A DNA stretch of 64,000 nucleotides from Suilimivivens sp964402925 (GTDB lineage Bacteria; Bacillota; Clostridia; Lachnospirales; Lachnospiraceae), in the NCBI GenBank assembly GCA_964402925.1, contig CAYOED010000007.1:11396-75395 (forward strand). Direction: 5' to 3'. Positions 1 to 8,881 of the stretch are shown here, piece by piece. Each line of letters starts with the position of its first letter. Within the stretch, counting starts at the first letter, position 1. The position numbers and the translations under genes are program-made. Under the pieces are notes generated by a model. It was given only the letters and a program-made list of their open reading frames with translations, was not told the DNA's origin and did not search any database.

Positions 1-98
1 TGCAGCTTAACAGTGGAAACAAGCTTCATGGCCTTGGTAATCTGCTGGGTGCTCTGGATACTGCCCTTACGCCTTTTTATGTCACGCATTGAAGCCAT
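1..98 (-). CDS. atpG: ATP synthase F1 gamma subunit, N-terminal fragment
   Basis: Only the first 32 codons are inside the window; the gene runs off the left edge. The reading MASMRDIKRRKGSIQSTQQI... matches the N-terminal coiled-coil start of F1 gamma, the central rotor shaft. The ATG lies 28 bases after the atpA stop, the usual order in Firmicute atp operons. Identification rests on this short motif plus position. Confidence 0.9.
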   Translation of the reverse strand, partial: MASMRDIKRRKGSIQSTQQITKAMKLVSTVKL

Positions 99-126
99 AC
101 TATCACCTTATCCTTATCTTTTCCTA

Positions 127-1635
127 TTATTTTAAAAATGCTGCTTTGAACTCTTCGATTGCTTTCTTTAAGGTTTCTTCCGTGGTATCAGAAATCACCT
201 TTTCATCTGCAATAGCAGTGGGAACCTGAGGATATCTGGTATCAAGGAATTCAAAGAACTCTTCCTCGAATCTGGTAATGTCCGCAGTGGGAACATCCAG
301 CAGATACTTATTGGTAACCGCATAAATAATGATGACCTGATACTGTACCGGCATCGGTTTATACTGCGGCTGCTTCAAAACTTCTTTGATTCTCTCACCT
401 TGTGCCAGCTTTTCCTTGGTATCAGCATCCAATTCTGAGCCGAACTGGGAAAAGGCTGCCAGTTCTCTATACTGTGCCAGCTCAACACGGATAGGCGCAG
501 CGATCTTTTTCATTGCCTTGATCTGCGCAGCGCCGCCTACACGGGATACAGACAGACCTGCATTGACCGCAGGGCGGAATCCTGAGTTGAACATTTCAGT
601 TTCCAGATAAATCTGACCATCTGTGATGGAAATAACATTGGTGGGAATATAAGCAGATACATCACCTGCCTGAGTCTCAATAATAGGAAGAGCAGTCAGG
701 GAACCTCCGCCGTATTCCTCGCTCATTCTTGCCGCACGCTCAAGAAGTCTTGAGTGCAGATAGAATACGTCGCCCGGGTATGCCTCACGTCCGGGGGGAC
801 GCTTTAAGAGCAGGGAGAGTGTACGGTATGCAGCTGCATGCTTACTTAAGTCATCATAAACTACAAGTACATCCTGTCCGTTTTCCATCCATTCTTCACC
901 GATCGCACAGCCTGAGTAAGGGGCGATATACTGCAACGGTGCCAATTCGCTGGCAGTTGCCGCTACAACTGTGGTGTAAGCCATAGCGCCTGACTCTTCC
1001 AATGTGTTGACAATGGATGCTACTGTGGATGCCTTCTGTCCGATGGCAACATAAATACATTTTACACCCTGTCCTTTTTGATTAATAATGGTATCGATGG
1101 CAATTGCAGTCTTACCTGTCTGCCTGTCACCGATGATAAGTTCACGCTGTCCTCTTCCGATAGGCACCATGGAGTCAATTGCCTTGATACCTGTCTGCAG
1201 CGGTGTATCCACTGATTTTCTGGTGATAACACCAGATGCAACTCTTTCGATCTTACGATATTTATCTGTCGCAATAGGGCCCTTTCCGTCAATGGGCTGC
1301 CCAAGAGCATTGACTACACGTCCTGACATGGCATCGCCTACAGGAACCTCAACAACACGGCCGGTTGTTTTTACCGTATCGCCTTCGTTGATGTTCTTCT
1401 GGCTTCCAAGAAGCACGGCACCTACATTATCCTCTTCCAGGTTCAGTACCATTCCATATACTTCTCCGGGGAATTCCAGAAGTTCTCCCTGCATTGCGTT
1501 TTCCAGACCATGTACACGGGCAATACCGTCGGCAACCTGAATAACTGTACCGACTTCTGAAACTTCAAGCTCTGAAGCATATCTTTTAATCTGCTCTTTA
1601 ATAACAGAACTGATTTCTTCCGGTCTTAAATTCAT
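127..1635 (-). CDS. atpA: ATP synthase F1 alpha subunit
   Basis: 502 aa, the normal length for F1 alpha, the non-catalytic nucleotide-binding subunit that alternates with beta in the F1 head. A P-loop GDRQTGKTAI lies near residues 168-177 and the PAVNAGLSVSRVGG segment typical of alpha follows near residue 355. The beta-barrel N-terminus and C-terminal helical domain are complete. It lies between atpH and atpG in the operon, with the expected order delta-alpha-gamma. Nothing unusual was seen. Confidence 0.98.
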   Translation of the reverse strand: MNLRPEEISSVIKEQIKRYASELEVSEVGTVIQVADGIARVHGLENAMQGELLEFPGEVYGMVLNLEEDNVGAVLLGSQKNINEGDTVKTTGRVVEVPVGDAMSGRVVNALGQPIDGKGPIATDKYRKIERVASGVITRKSVDTPLQTGIKAIDSMVPIGRGQRELIIGDRQTGKTAIAIDTIINQKGQGVKCIYVAIGQKASTVASIVNTLEESGAMAYTTVVAATASELAPLQYIAPYSGCAIGEEWMENGQDVLVVYDDLSKHAAAYRTLSLLLKRPPGREAYPGDVFYLHSRLLERAARMSEEYGGGSLTALPIIETQAGDVSAYIPTNVISITDGQIYLETEMFNSGFRPAVNAGLSVSRVGGAAQIKAMKKIAAPIRVELAQYRELAAFSQFGSELDADTKEKLAQGERIKEVLKQPQYKPMPVQYQVIIIYAVTNKYLLDVPTADITRFEEEFFEFLDTRYPQVPTAIADEKVISDTTEETLKKAIEEFKAAFLK

Positions 1636-1664
1636 GGTTCTTACGCACCTTTCTTTTAAAGTTA

Positions 1665-2210
1665 CTAGATTTGTGTTTTAAGCAGCTCCCGCTGTAACTC
1701 AAACAACTTACTTTTCACACTGCTGTCCACTACACGGTCACCAATACGGATGACCATACCGCCTATCAGATCTTCATCCACCTGATAATGCATCTCCATC
1801 TTTTTAAAAGATGTTGTAGTCAGCAGCTTTCCTTCTATTTCTTTCTTTTTCGCTTCACTTAAATGAAATGCTGTGGTCACATAGGCAATGCCTATTCCCT
1901 TAAGAGCTTTGACCTCATCAATAAAGTAATCCAGAATGGCATCAATCTCACCATATCTGTCCTTACTTACGACAAGGTATAAAAATCCAAGCAGCTCCTT
2001 TGAAATACGGTTCTCAAAAACCTCCTCAAGAACCTTAAGCTTTTCTTCCTTCAGCACCTTGGGATGATTCATAAGTCTTCCGAAATCCGGATTTTCTATA
2101 AGCAGCGTCTTTAACTGCGTGATTTCCTCCAGAAATTCGTCTTCCTTCTTTTCTTCCACAGCCAGTTCAAACAAAGCTTCTCCATATGTCGCGCCAACTA
2201 GCTTTGCCAT
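1665..2210 (-). CDS. atpH: ATP synthase F1 delta subunit
   Basis: 181 aa, standard length for F1 delta (OSCP), the peripheral-stalk protein that ties the top of F1 to the b subunits. The start MAKLVGATYGEALFELA and the C-terminal GGMVIRIGDRVVDSSVKSKL segment are family hallmarks. Its first codons overlap the 3' end of atpF by 13 bases, indicating translational coupling. Confidence 0.97.
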   Translation of the reverse strand: MAKLVGATYGEALFELAVEEKKEDEFLEEITQLKTLLIENPDFGRLMNHPKVLKEEKLKVLEEVFENRISKELLGFLYLVVSKDRYGEIDAILDYFIDEVKALKGIGIAYVTTAFHLSEAKKKEIEGKLLTTTSFKKMEMHYQVDEDLIGGMVIRIGDRVVDSSVKSKLFELQRELLKTQI

Positions 2211-2716
2211 GTGCTCTCACCTATTTCCTTTAACGTTTCATTTACCAGGCTTTCCTGTATGGTTGTATCGATAGATGCCTTCACTACCTTACCGGCAATC
2301 ATGGACGCAAGCACTACCATTTCGCGCTTCACATCATCTGCTGCCTTCTGCTTCTCAAGCTCGGCTTCCACCTTGGCTCTGTCAATGATCCTTGCCGCCT
2401 CTTCTTTTGCCTCAGCAACAATCTTATTTTCATTATCCAGCGCCCGCTTTCTGGCATCACTCAGAATCTCTTCAGCTTCTTTGTTAATGTTCTTAAGCTT
2501 TTCTTCATACTGAAGCTTTAATAAAGATGCGTCTTCCTTATCCTTAGCTGCACTGTCCAGTTCATCCTTAATCTTTGCCCGTCTCTTCGCCAGCATCTCC
2601 CTTGCAGGATTAAACAGAAAATAAGACGCCACCAAAAACAACACAAAAATCGCAATGATCATAAGCACCGCATCCGAAAGCAGCTGCAGGTCAAGATCAA
2701 ACAATCTCGGTTCCAT
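2198..2716 (-). CDS. atpF: ATP synthase Fo b subunit
   Basis: The b subunit forms the peripheral stator stalk: one N-terminal membrane helix (AVLMIIAIFVLFLVASYFLF) followed by a long charged coiled coil. A longer reading frame opens at 2785, but the start at 2716 (MEPRLFDL...) has AAGGAGG seven bases upstream and gives 172 aa, a usual b length. The longer version would run through the hairpin upstream. Overlaps atpH by 13 bases. Confidence 0.93.
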   Translation of the reverse strand: MEPRLFDLDLQLLSDAVLMIIAIFVLFLVASYFLFNPAREMLAKRRAKIKDELDSAAKDKEDASLLKLQYEEKLKNINKEAEEILSDARKRALDNENKIVAEAKEEAARIIDRAKVEAELEKQKAADDVKREMVVLASMIAGKVVKASIDTTIQESLVNETLKEIGESTWQS

Positions 2717-2760
2717 CCGTAAACCTCCTTTCCTCATATCATTTTCGCTACTCCGACATC

Positions 2761-2842
2761 CTCGAAAAATGTCTCCCAGAGACATTTTTCCCGAGAAAAC
2801 TGTAGCTTTTCTTAGGCGGCGTCTTCTGACGCCTTAGAAAAA
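2761..2842 (-). promoter_or_regulatory. Two strong hairpins in the atpE-atpF intercistronic gap
   Basis: Two near-perfect stem-loops lie between the atpE stop and the atpF start. The first (about 2807-2842) pairs TTTTCTAAGGCGTC with its complement around an AGAA loop; the second (about 2761-2795) pairs CTCGAAAAATGTCTC with its complement. Neither has a run of U directly after it, so they look like mRNA-stability or partial-attenuation structures rather than operon-ending terminators. Inference: they help set the high c-subunit to b-subunit ratio. Confidence 0.6.
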
Positions 2843-2854
2843 CTCTTTCTCGTG

Positions 2855-3118
2855 CTATTGAGCAGCTCCCATAAGAGGTCTTACGAATAACAGCAAGATT
2901 GCTACCAACAGACCATACAGACCGGTTGTCTCTGCAACGGCCTGACCAAGTAACATGGTAGAAGTAATATCTGACTTAGCGCCGGGGTTTCTTCCTACTG
3001 CTGCTGCCGCATGTCCTGCTGCAATACCCTGTCCTACACCAGGTCCGATACCGGCGATAACCGCCAGACCTGCACCGATTGCTGAACAACCTAAAATAAA
3101 GTTACCATTAAAATCCAT
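2855..3118 (-). CDS. atpE: ATP synthase Fo c subunit (sodium-type signature)
   Basis: 87 aa, two membrane helices joined by the polar loop RNPGAKSD; oligomers form the rotor ring. The ion-binding carboxylate is Glu63 in AETTGLYG. The residues expected for a Na+-binding c ring are present: Gln30 in GPGVGQG, Val61, Glu63, Thr64 and Tyr68. Ilyobacter tartaricus has Gln32, Val63, Glu65, Ser66 and Tyr70 with the same spacing. The sequence therefore points to Na+ coupling, though ions have not been measured. Confidence 0.97.
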   Translation of the reverse strand: MDFNGNFILGCSAIGAGLAVIAGIGPGVGQGIAAGHAAAAVGRNPGAKSDITSTMLLGQAVAETTGLYGLLVAILLLFVRPLMGAAQ

Positions 3119-3178
3119 TTTTGTTTCCTCCTTATGCTTTTTGCATGAAAAATTTTATTAAATATTTGATTTAAATCC

Positions 3179-3901
3179 CTATCCTTCTGTACTGCATGCA
3201 TCTGTGATATAAGTCATCGTGAGCATACAGAATACATAGGTCTGGATTGCGCCTGAAAACAGGTCGAAGTATACATGAAGCGCTGCCGGCCATATGATGG
3301 CAAACTTGCTCAGCAGTGCATAAATGAGCGCCATGATTGCTGTTCCTGACAAGATATTTGCAAACAGACGCAGCGAGAGCGAAATCGGCACTGCCAAGTC
3401 GCTCACGATATTGATTGGCGCCCAGATTGGCCATGGACTGCACAATCCCTTCAGCACGCCGGATACCTTTTGGTATTTAAACTTATTAAAGTGAATCAAT
3501 GTAAATGTAATAATACCAAGCGCAAAGGTCACTCCATAGTCTGCTGTCGGAGGGCGAAGCCCTAAAAGTCCGGAAATATTGCTGACCAGAATGAAAATAA
3601 AAATCGTTCCGATATAATTCCGGAATCTGACCGCCTGACCGCCCATTACACCGCTGATCATCCCATCTAACATCTCCACTATCATTTCCACCACATTTTG
3701 AAATCCCGAAGGCACTTCGGTGGCATGCTTAATTGCCCGGTTTGCGGCAATGCAGAATCCGATGATAATCAACATAACAATCAAGACGCATACATGCGTT
3801 GTCGTGATCCATACCTGCTGACCAAACAATTCATAGGAAAAGACCCCGTGAATCATAAAGTCGACTTCAGCACTTCCAGATAACAGAATTCCTTGTCCCA
3901 T
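3179..3901 (-). CDS. atpB: ATP synthase Fo a subunit
   Basis: 240 aa, multi-spanning stator protein with the ion half-channels. The conserved arginine helix is visible as PISLSLRLFANILSGTAIMALIY, and NISGLLGLRPPTADYGVT is the typical central segment. It follows the atpI-like gene by 12 bases and precedes atpE, as in other bacterial operons. Confidence 0.97.
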   Translation of the reverse strand: MGQGILLSGSAEVDFMIHGVFSYELFGQQVWITTTHVCVLIVMLIIIGFCIAANRAIKHATEVPSGFQNVVEMIVEMLDGMISGVMGGQAVRFRNYIGTIFIFILVSNISGLLGLRPPTADYGVTFALGIITFTLIHFNKFKYQKVSGVLKGLCSPWPIWAPINIVSDLAVPISLSLRLFANILSGTAIMALIYALLSKFAIIWPAALHVYFDLFSGAIQTYVFCMLTMTYITDACSTEG

Positions 3902-3913
3902 ATCTTCACCTCC

Positions 3914-4360
3914 TTACCTATCCTGCCCTCCGGCAGGTTCTTCTATCAGCGGGGGAAGAATTTCTTCCCCATAAATAATTGTACTGATCTTTTTGGTAAT
4001 AAAATGCATATAAGCAGACGCCTTCAATCCCATAATACCTAAAAACGCGGAGAGAGGATTGCCAATCCCGCTTATTGCGATCGCTGCAAGCGCCGCTGTA
4101 ATCAACAGATACCGGAATATCGTATGGGCGCTCATAGATTTAACGGCTGACTTTTCAGGAAGCGCAAGCGCTTTTTCCAGGGACCACCACATATGAAATG
4201 CACTCAGCGCCGCTATCAGTATCCCCAGCCAGAGTCCGCAGCTGTATCCTGCCTTATCGTTCGCCAGAAAGACAAAAATCTGGCACACTGCACCAAATAT
4301 AATGATACCTGTCTCAAGTTCAAACAGAGTCCTGTTTATGTTGGTGATTTTTTCTTTCAT
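3914..4360 (-). CDS. ATP synthase subunit I-like membrane protein
   Basis: 148 aa from the ATG at 4360, which has GGGGAG upstream; the frame extends further back but without a better ribosome site. About four hydrophobic helices are present (IIIFGAVCQIFVFLA, LWLGILIAALSAF, YLLITAALAAIAI, plus a short one), with a charged C-terminal tail. Position directly before atpB and the membrane layout fit the AtpI family, which helps assemble the c ring. The first 41 bases overlap the 3' end of the upstream gene. Confidence 0.75.
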   Translation of the reverse strand: MKEKITNINRTLFELETGIIIFGAVCQIFVFLANDKAGYSCGLWLGILIAALSAFHMWWSLEKALALPEKSAVKSMSAHTIFRYLLITAALAAIAISGIGNPLSAFLGIMGLKASAYMHFITKKISTIIYGEEILPPLIEEPAGGQDR

Positions 4361-4625
4361 TTGATTCTCCCCTGTTTCTTCTGCTCTTATGAAGGTAGGC
4401 TGACTGCTCACTGTCATCTGCATAAATCCCTCTGGCAAATCGATATACATTATATCCTCCTGCCACAGCACCTACAAAAAACAATATCACTACAAGAAAG
4501 TTCGTCCCCAGCTTCCCATCAAGGAACATTCCCAGAAAAGAACAAATAAAAACAGGGACCAACATGTTAATTCCGAACTGTCCAATCATCGTTAATGCCT
4601 GATAAACCTTTCGATTAAACTTCAC
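4320..4625 (-). CDS. atpZ: AtpZ/AtpI family protein, first gene of the atp operon
   Basis: 101 aa with two membrane helices (QFGINMLVPVFICSFLGMFLDG and FLVVILFFVGAVAGGYNVYRFAR) separated by a short loop, the layout of the AtpZ family. It probably starts at GTG 4625 with GAGG just upstream. It is the first gene after the predicted operon promoter. Family role: accessory factor of Fo, proposed in cation uptake or c-ring assembly. The charged C-terminal 30 residues overlap the next gene. Confidence 0.75.
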   Translation of the reverse strand: MKFNRKVYQALTMIGQFGINMLVPVFICSFLGMFLDGKLGTNFLVVILFFVGAVAGGYNVYRFARGIYADDSEQSAYLHKSRRNRGESNERKNHQHKQDSV

Positions 4626-4675
4626 ATGCCTCGCCCTTTCAAAGTGCCTTTTCTACTGCCTGCACTTACTTATTG

Positions 4676-4704
4676 ATTATACCTATTTTTTCTATTTCTG
4701 TCTA
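4676..4704 (-). promoter_or_regulatory. Promoter of the ATP synthase operon
   Basis: A perfect TATAAT -10 box (4676-4681) is preceded, 17 bases upstream, by TAGACA as -35 (4699-4704). Transcription would begin about 45 bases before atpZ. It is divergent from the promoter of the DUF402 gene. Confidence 0.7.
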
Positions 4705-4770
4705 GGAATAATGAAAAATTAATCATGAAATCTGCCACAAAATCGTTTTCTGCAAGATTTGGCAAATCCG

Positions 4771-4799
4771 TTGACTTTCCCCTAAATTAATAGTAGTAT
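4771..4799 (+). promoter_or_regulatory. Promoter of the DUF402 gene
   Basis: TTGACT (4771-4776), a 17-base spacer and TAGTAT (4794-4799) lie about 35 bases before the start codon at 4835. Confidence 0.6.
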
Positions 4800-4834
4800 T
4801 TTTTTAAATAGATTATTACTGTTTTGGAGGTTTT

Positions 4835-5302
4835 ATGGCAAATCCCATTTTGTACCGCAGGCGAATTATACCGGAAGAATGCATACTTCTCAAGGATGAC
4901 ATCATCCTCTCCTGTGACGAAGACCATATCGTCACCTCTTGGCATGCCCTGCATCCCAAAAAGGATCTTCACCATGGCAGTTCCTGTTACTTCCTGAAAG
5001 AAGGCTTCAAAGTAAGCAAGTTCTGCAGGGAAAACGGAGACTTGCTGTACTGGTACTGCGACATTGTGGATTTTGATTTTCATTCCTCCGACAACAGCCT
5101 GATTGTGACAGATCTCCTTGCTGATGTGATCGTTTATCCTGACGGCTTCGTAAAAGTCGTGGATTTAGACGAACTGATCACCGCTCTGGACACTCGTTCT
5201 ATAGGCTTAGACACTTTAAAATCAAGCCTCTTACGGCTTGACCGATTGCTGACAATTATATACTCCGGCAACTTCGATTCCCTCAAAAAGTTTATCAACT
5301 AA
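4835..5302 (+). CDS. DUF402 family protein
   Basis: 155 aa, preceded by GGAGG and four bases. The centre reads YWYCDIVDFDF...LIVTDLLADVIVYPDGFVKVVDLDEL, the conserved heart of DUF402 proteins, with the tryptophan/tyrosine and paired acidic residues that bind metal in this family. Relatives act as nucleoside di-/triphosphatases or RNA-associated hydrolases; the substrate here is unknown. It stands alone on the plus strand between two minus-strand blocks. Confidence 0.85.
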   Translation: MANPILYRRRIIPEECILLKDDIILSCDEDHIVTSWHALHPKKDLHHGSSCYFLKEGFKVSKFCRENGDLLYWYCDIVDFDFHSSDNSLIVTDLLADVIVYPDGFVKVVDLDELITALDTRSIGLDTLKSSLLRLDRLLTIIYSGNFDSLKKFIN

Positions 5303-5304
5303 AT

Positions 5305-6471
5305 TTAATAGAAGATATGTCCGCCAATCTGGGTTCCTGTAAGTCCCTCAATCGGTGTCCTGAAGAACAGGCAGCTTCCCACCGTGGTCTGACCTGCCAT
5401 AGCCGCATCTGCTGCTCTATAGCAGGCATCTGTGGCATGATTCTCCGCCAGAGCAAGAGCGAGACGTCCGCTTGCGACCGGAGAGAACTGCTTATTCTGA
5501 TAGATAACTCCCACTACTGTATCCGGGAACACAGAACTCATGACACGATTCATAACCACTGCTCCCACTGCAACCTGTCCTTCATAAGGCTGATTACCCG
5601 CTTCGCAGTAAATTAAGTTTGCCAACAAGTATCGATCTCCTTCAGCAAATGAAATCTCCGAAATATCTCTCCATGCAGACTGTGCCGCCAGTGCAGAAAG
5701 CCTTCTTTCTTCTGCCAGCTGTGCCTGGAGATTTGCAAGATCGTTCTTCTGTGCTTCAAGCTCCTTTTCATACTCCAGCATTTCCGCTTCTGTCCGTGAA
5801 ATTTCATTCTGATTGCTGGAGATCTTACCGGATGTCTGGTTTACCAGCCCTGCAACATGATTTTGCTCCTGTTCCACCTGATCCCGCAGTTCATCCAATT
5901 CTTCTTTTTCTCTTACAAGCTGCGCTTCCTTCTCCTCAATCCCCTGTCTTGTTTCTTTATACTTGTCAAGCTGCTTCCGATCATATGCCGAAAGCTGCTC
6001 AATATAATCATTACGGTTTAAAAAATCCGCAAAACTTGCTGAGCCGAAAAGCATTTCTAACATAACGAAGTCTCTTTTTTCATACATGAACTGCACCCGC
6101 TTTTTCATTGCGGCATATTGTTCTTCCTCTACCTTTCTTGCTTCCTCCAGCTCTTTTTCCGTAGTTTCGATCTCTTCATTCTTGACTTCGATTTTCTCTT
6201 CAAGTTCTGCAAGATTATTGCTGACAGTGGTTAAATCTGCATTCAGCTTGTTAAGCTGCCCTTTAAGACCTTCTGCGGTTGCATTCAGACCTTCCAGTTC
6301 ATCCTTCTTCTCGTTTATTTCATTTTCGGTCTGTTCTTTCTCTTCGTTTTTCTTATTGATTTCCTCTTCCAGCTCCGATATCTTATCAGCATATACAGTT
6401 ATGGGAAAAGCACATACCAAAAGAACTGTCGCCATTAACACAGCAATACTTTTTTTCTTTACCCTTCTCAT
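5305..6471 (-). CDS. Secreted coiled-coil protein with SleB-type cell wall hydrolase domain
   Basis: 388 aa. A signal peptide (MRRVKKKSIAVLMATVLLVCAFPITVYA) is followed by a long Glu/Lys coiled coil (about 30-265) like that of PcsB/CwlO-type regulated hydrolases. The C-terminal 115 residues form a Hydrolase_2 (SleB/CwlJ) domain with the motif YCEAGNQPYEGQVAVGAVVMNRV, whose glutamate is the likely catalytic acid. Sequence suggests a peptidoglycan lytic enzyme acting outside the cell and controlled through the coiled coil. Whether it works in division or spore germination cannot be told. Confidence 0.88.
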   Translation of the reverse strand: MRRVKKKSIAVLMATVLLVCAFPITVYADKISELEEEINKKNEEKEQTENEINEKKDELEGLNATAEGLKGQLNKLNADLTTVSNNLAELEEKIEVKNEEIETTEKELEEARKVEEEQYAAMKKRVQFMYEKRDFVMLEMLFGSASFADFLNRNDYIEQLSAYDRKQLDKYKETRQGIEEKEAQLVREKEELDELRDQVEQEQNHVAGLVNQTSGKISSNQNEISRTEAEMLEYEKELEAQKNDLANLQAQLAEERRLSALAAQSAWRDISEISFAEGDRYLLANLIYCEAGNQPYEGQVAVGAVVMNRVMSSVFPDTVVGVIYQNKQFSPVASGRLALALAENHATDACYRAADAAMAGQTTVGSCLFFRTPIEGLTGTQIGGHIFY

Positions 6472-6501
6472 TTCCTTTACCTGCCCTCATCCTCCATCGT
6501 T

Positions 6502-6936
6502 CTAATTCTGACTTTCCAGCTTTCCCACTCTTCGCACATGATTTTCGCCTTCTGAAAATTCCGTGTCAAGGAAAGTATCTACTATCTCAATGGCAAGATT
6601 CTTCCCTGTAAAGCCGCCTCCCAGCGCAAGCATATTTGCATCGTTATGCAGCCTTGTCATTTTTGCAAGATAGGGGTCTGTACACAGTGCGCAGCGCACA
6701 CCTGCAACTTTATTTGCCGCAATTGAAATACCGATTCCCGTAGTGCACACCACGATTCCGCGCTCACAACTGCCATCTGCGACTGCTTTTGCCGCCGCCT
6801 TTCCAAAATCAGGATAATCACAGGATTGCTGATCATAACACCCGAAATCCTGATAAGAAATCCCTCTTTCCTTCAAATGCTCCATAATTTGACATTTCAA
6901 TTCATATCCGCCATGGTCACTTCCCAATGCGATCAT
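6502..6936 (-). CDS. rpiB: Ribose-5-phosphate isomerase B
   Basis: 144 aa, RpiB/LacAB fold. Motifs GSDHGGYELK at the N-terminus and CTTGIGISIAANKVAGVRCAL in the middle contain the active-site cysteine and phosphate-binding residues. It interconverts ribose 5-phosphate and ribulose 5-phosphate in the non-oxidative pentose phosphate pathway. It follows the Sua5-family gene closely, and that pairing is common in Firmicutes. Confidence 0.95.
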   Translation of the reverse strand: MIALGSDHGGYELKCQIMEHLKERGISYQDFGCYDQQSCDYPDFGKAAAKAVADGSCERGIVVCTTGIGISIAANKVAGVRCALCTDPYLAKMTRLHNDANMLALGGGFTGKNLAIEIVDTFLDTEFSEGENHVRRVGKLESQN

Positions 6937-6957
6937 TGCCTGTCCCTCCGTTTATCC

Positions 6958-8019
6958 TTATTTTGTATCCGGCAGATGTTTTACCTGATGCCCCGCCGCC
7001 TTTAAAAGCCTGTTCATAATCGCTTCACCTACTCCCTGACTTTTAAAACTTTCGGCATAAATCACCTGCACCTCTTCATCATCAAATTCCCTGAGGATTC
7101 TGAACAGATGCCTTGCTATCTGCTCTTCATCCTCACGTTTTCCAACACTTTTTATGCAGTCTGCATGATAACCACCCGCCGTCTCATCTGTGGCAATCAC
7201 GCCGGTTTTCGCACTGCGGGATTTATGCCATGCCAACTGCTCATTGATATAGGAAACCACCTGTGCTTCCGCACCTTCCACAAGGACCAGATTTCCCTTC
7301 GGCGCATAATGCCTGTACTTCATTCCCGGCGCCTTTGGCGCCTGCTTTGAATCAGCATCCAGAATCGCCCTGTCTGTGTCAACGCTTCCAATTGTATCCT
7401 CAAGCATTTCCTCCGTAACATATCCCGGTCTTAGAATCATGGGTTTCTTTCCCGTCAGATCAATGATAGTGGATTCCAAACCAATGTCCGCCTCTCCGCC
7501 GTCAATAATCATATCCACCCGACCGTCCAGATCTTCAATTACATATTTTGCCGTAGTGGGGCTTGGACGCCCGGAAAGATTGGCGCTGGGCGCCGCCACA
7601 TATCCTCCTGCCGCTTCGATCAACACTTTCGCTATCTTATGCGACGGCATACGCACTGCCACCGTTGCAAGACCGCCGGTAGTCTCTGCCGGCACACATT
7701 CCGCCTTGTTGAAAATCATGGTAAGCGGTCCCGGCCAATACCTTTCCGCCAGCTTATACGCCGTCTCCGGAACCTCCATGACGATTTTCCCCAGCATTTT
7801 CATGTCTGCAATATGTACAATCAAAGGATTATCGGAGGGTCTCCCCTTCGCCGCATAAATCTTTCCTGAAGATGCGGCATTTAGAGCATCCCCGCCAAGA
7901 CCATATACTGTTTCCGTAGGAAACGCCACCAGCCCTCCTTCTCTGATGATTGCACCAGCCTCTGCAATCAGCTGCAAATCTATATTTTCTTCTTGTACCC
8001 TTATTATCTTCGTTTTCAT
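6958..8019 (-). CDS. L-threonylcarbamoyladenylate synthase (Sua5 type)
   Basis: 353 aa. The YrdC/TsaC domain occupies about residues 10-205 (GGLVAFPTETVYGLGGDAL, KGRPSDNPLIVHI, APSANLSGRPSPT). The Sua5 C-terminal domain (PGMKYRHYAPKG onward) completes the long form. It makes threonylcarbamoyl-AMP from threonine, bicarbonate and ATP for the tRNA t6A37 modification. Followed 21 bases later by rpiB. Confidence 0.95.
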   Translation of the reverse strand: MKTKIIRVQEENIDLQLIAEAGAIIREGGLVAFPTETVYGLGGDALNAASSGKIYAAKGRPSDNPLIVHIADMKMLGKIVMEVPETAYKLAERYWPGPLTMIFNKAECVPAETTGGLATVAVRMPSHKIAKVLIEAAGGYVAAPSANLSGRPSPTTAKYVIEDLDGRVDMIIDGGEADIGLESTIIDLTGKKPMILRPGYVTEEMLEDTIGSVDTDRAILDADSKQAPKAPGMKYRHYAPKGNLVLVEGAEAQVVSYINEQLAWHKSRSAKTGVIATDETAGGYHADCIKSVGKREDEEQIARHLFRILREFDDEEVQVIYAESFKSQGVGEAIMNRLLKAAGHQVKHLPDTK

Positions 8020-8104
8020 TTCGTGTAAGCTCCGGAGAAAAACGATTTCTCTTCTAAATCTTCATTCGTCTCACACATACCTTATCATATTTTCTTAATT
8101 TTGA

Positions 8105-8839
8105 CTACCTTGATTGTTTTGTCTGTGAAAAAATCTGATTGTCAACTCCATTCAAATACTTCATAATTCCCATATGAATATTCCACGCCATTTTCTCTTG
8201 ATACAAAGGAGCAGATAGTTCCGCCGCCTCTTCTCTGTTCGATAGAAATCCGCATTCAACAATTACAATCGGCTTGGAGGTTTTTTTCAGCAGAAAGTAG
8301 CTGTCATTTCCCTTAGCACCTCTTTTATTGTCGGGGTCAAGGCTGCGCAGCTGCTCCTGTATGATTTCGGCAAGCTGTTTGCTGTTCTGGCTGGTCTCAT
8401 AGTAAAAAACCTGCGCGCCTTTTACATATTCCTCGTGGTAACTATTCTGATGAATGCTGACCACAAGCACCGGATCGGCTTCTTCAATGATTGCAAGTCT
8501 TCTTTTCATATCCTGCACTTTTTTGTTGGAAGCATTTTCATCATAAAGTCCGCCGTCCCCTTCTCTGGTCATGACCACCGTGATTCCCTCGGCCTGCAGA
8601 AACTGCTTTAACATCTGTGCAATCTCTAAATTGATATCCTTTTCCAACTGACCATTAATTCCGACTTTACCGGGATCAGCGCCTCCATGCCCTGCATCGA
8701 TTACTACGCAAATCTGCTTTTTTTCCTCCACCTGTGTGGAATTCACATAGACAGCGCTCTCCCTTGCCACAACAAACATGGAGAACATTAAGATTCCTAC
8801 CATTACTAATTTTAAAATCCTGTTTTGGTTGTTTGTCAT
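8105..8839 (-). CDS. N-acetylmuramoyl-L-alanine amidase (Amidase_3, CwlD-like)
   Basis: 244 aa with an N-terminal membrane/signal segment (ILKLVMVGILMFSMFVVA). The Amidase_3 zinc site is visible: VIDAGHGGADPGKVG, a glutamate in QLEKDINLEIAQ, SIHQNSYH and the late catalytic VECGFLSNREEAA. Size and layout resemble CwlD, which acts in spore cortex muramic-lactam formation, but other cell-wall roles are possible. The ATG has AGGAGG upstream. Confidence 0.9.
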   Translation of the reverse strand: MTNNQNRILKLVMVGILMFSMFVVARESAVYVNSTQVEEKKQICVVIDAGHGGADPGKVGINGQLEKDINLEIAQMLKQFLQAEGITVVMTREGDGGLYDENASNKKVQDMKRRLAIIEEADPVLVVSIHQNSYHEEYVKGAQVFYYETSQNSKQLAEIIQEQLRSLDPDNKRGAKGNDSYFLLKKTSKPIVIVECGFLSNREEAAELSAPLYQEKMAWNIHMGIMKYLNGVDNQIFSQTKQSR

Positions 8840-8881
8840 GTTATGCCTCCTGGCATTTGTCTTCCTTTATATGTATGAAAA

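Noticed and set aside
2717..2785. Longer atpF start at 2785
   Set aside because: It would begin inside a hairpin with no ribosome site, whereas the ATG at 2716 has AAGGAGG at ideal spacing.
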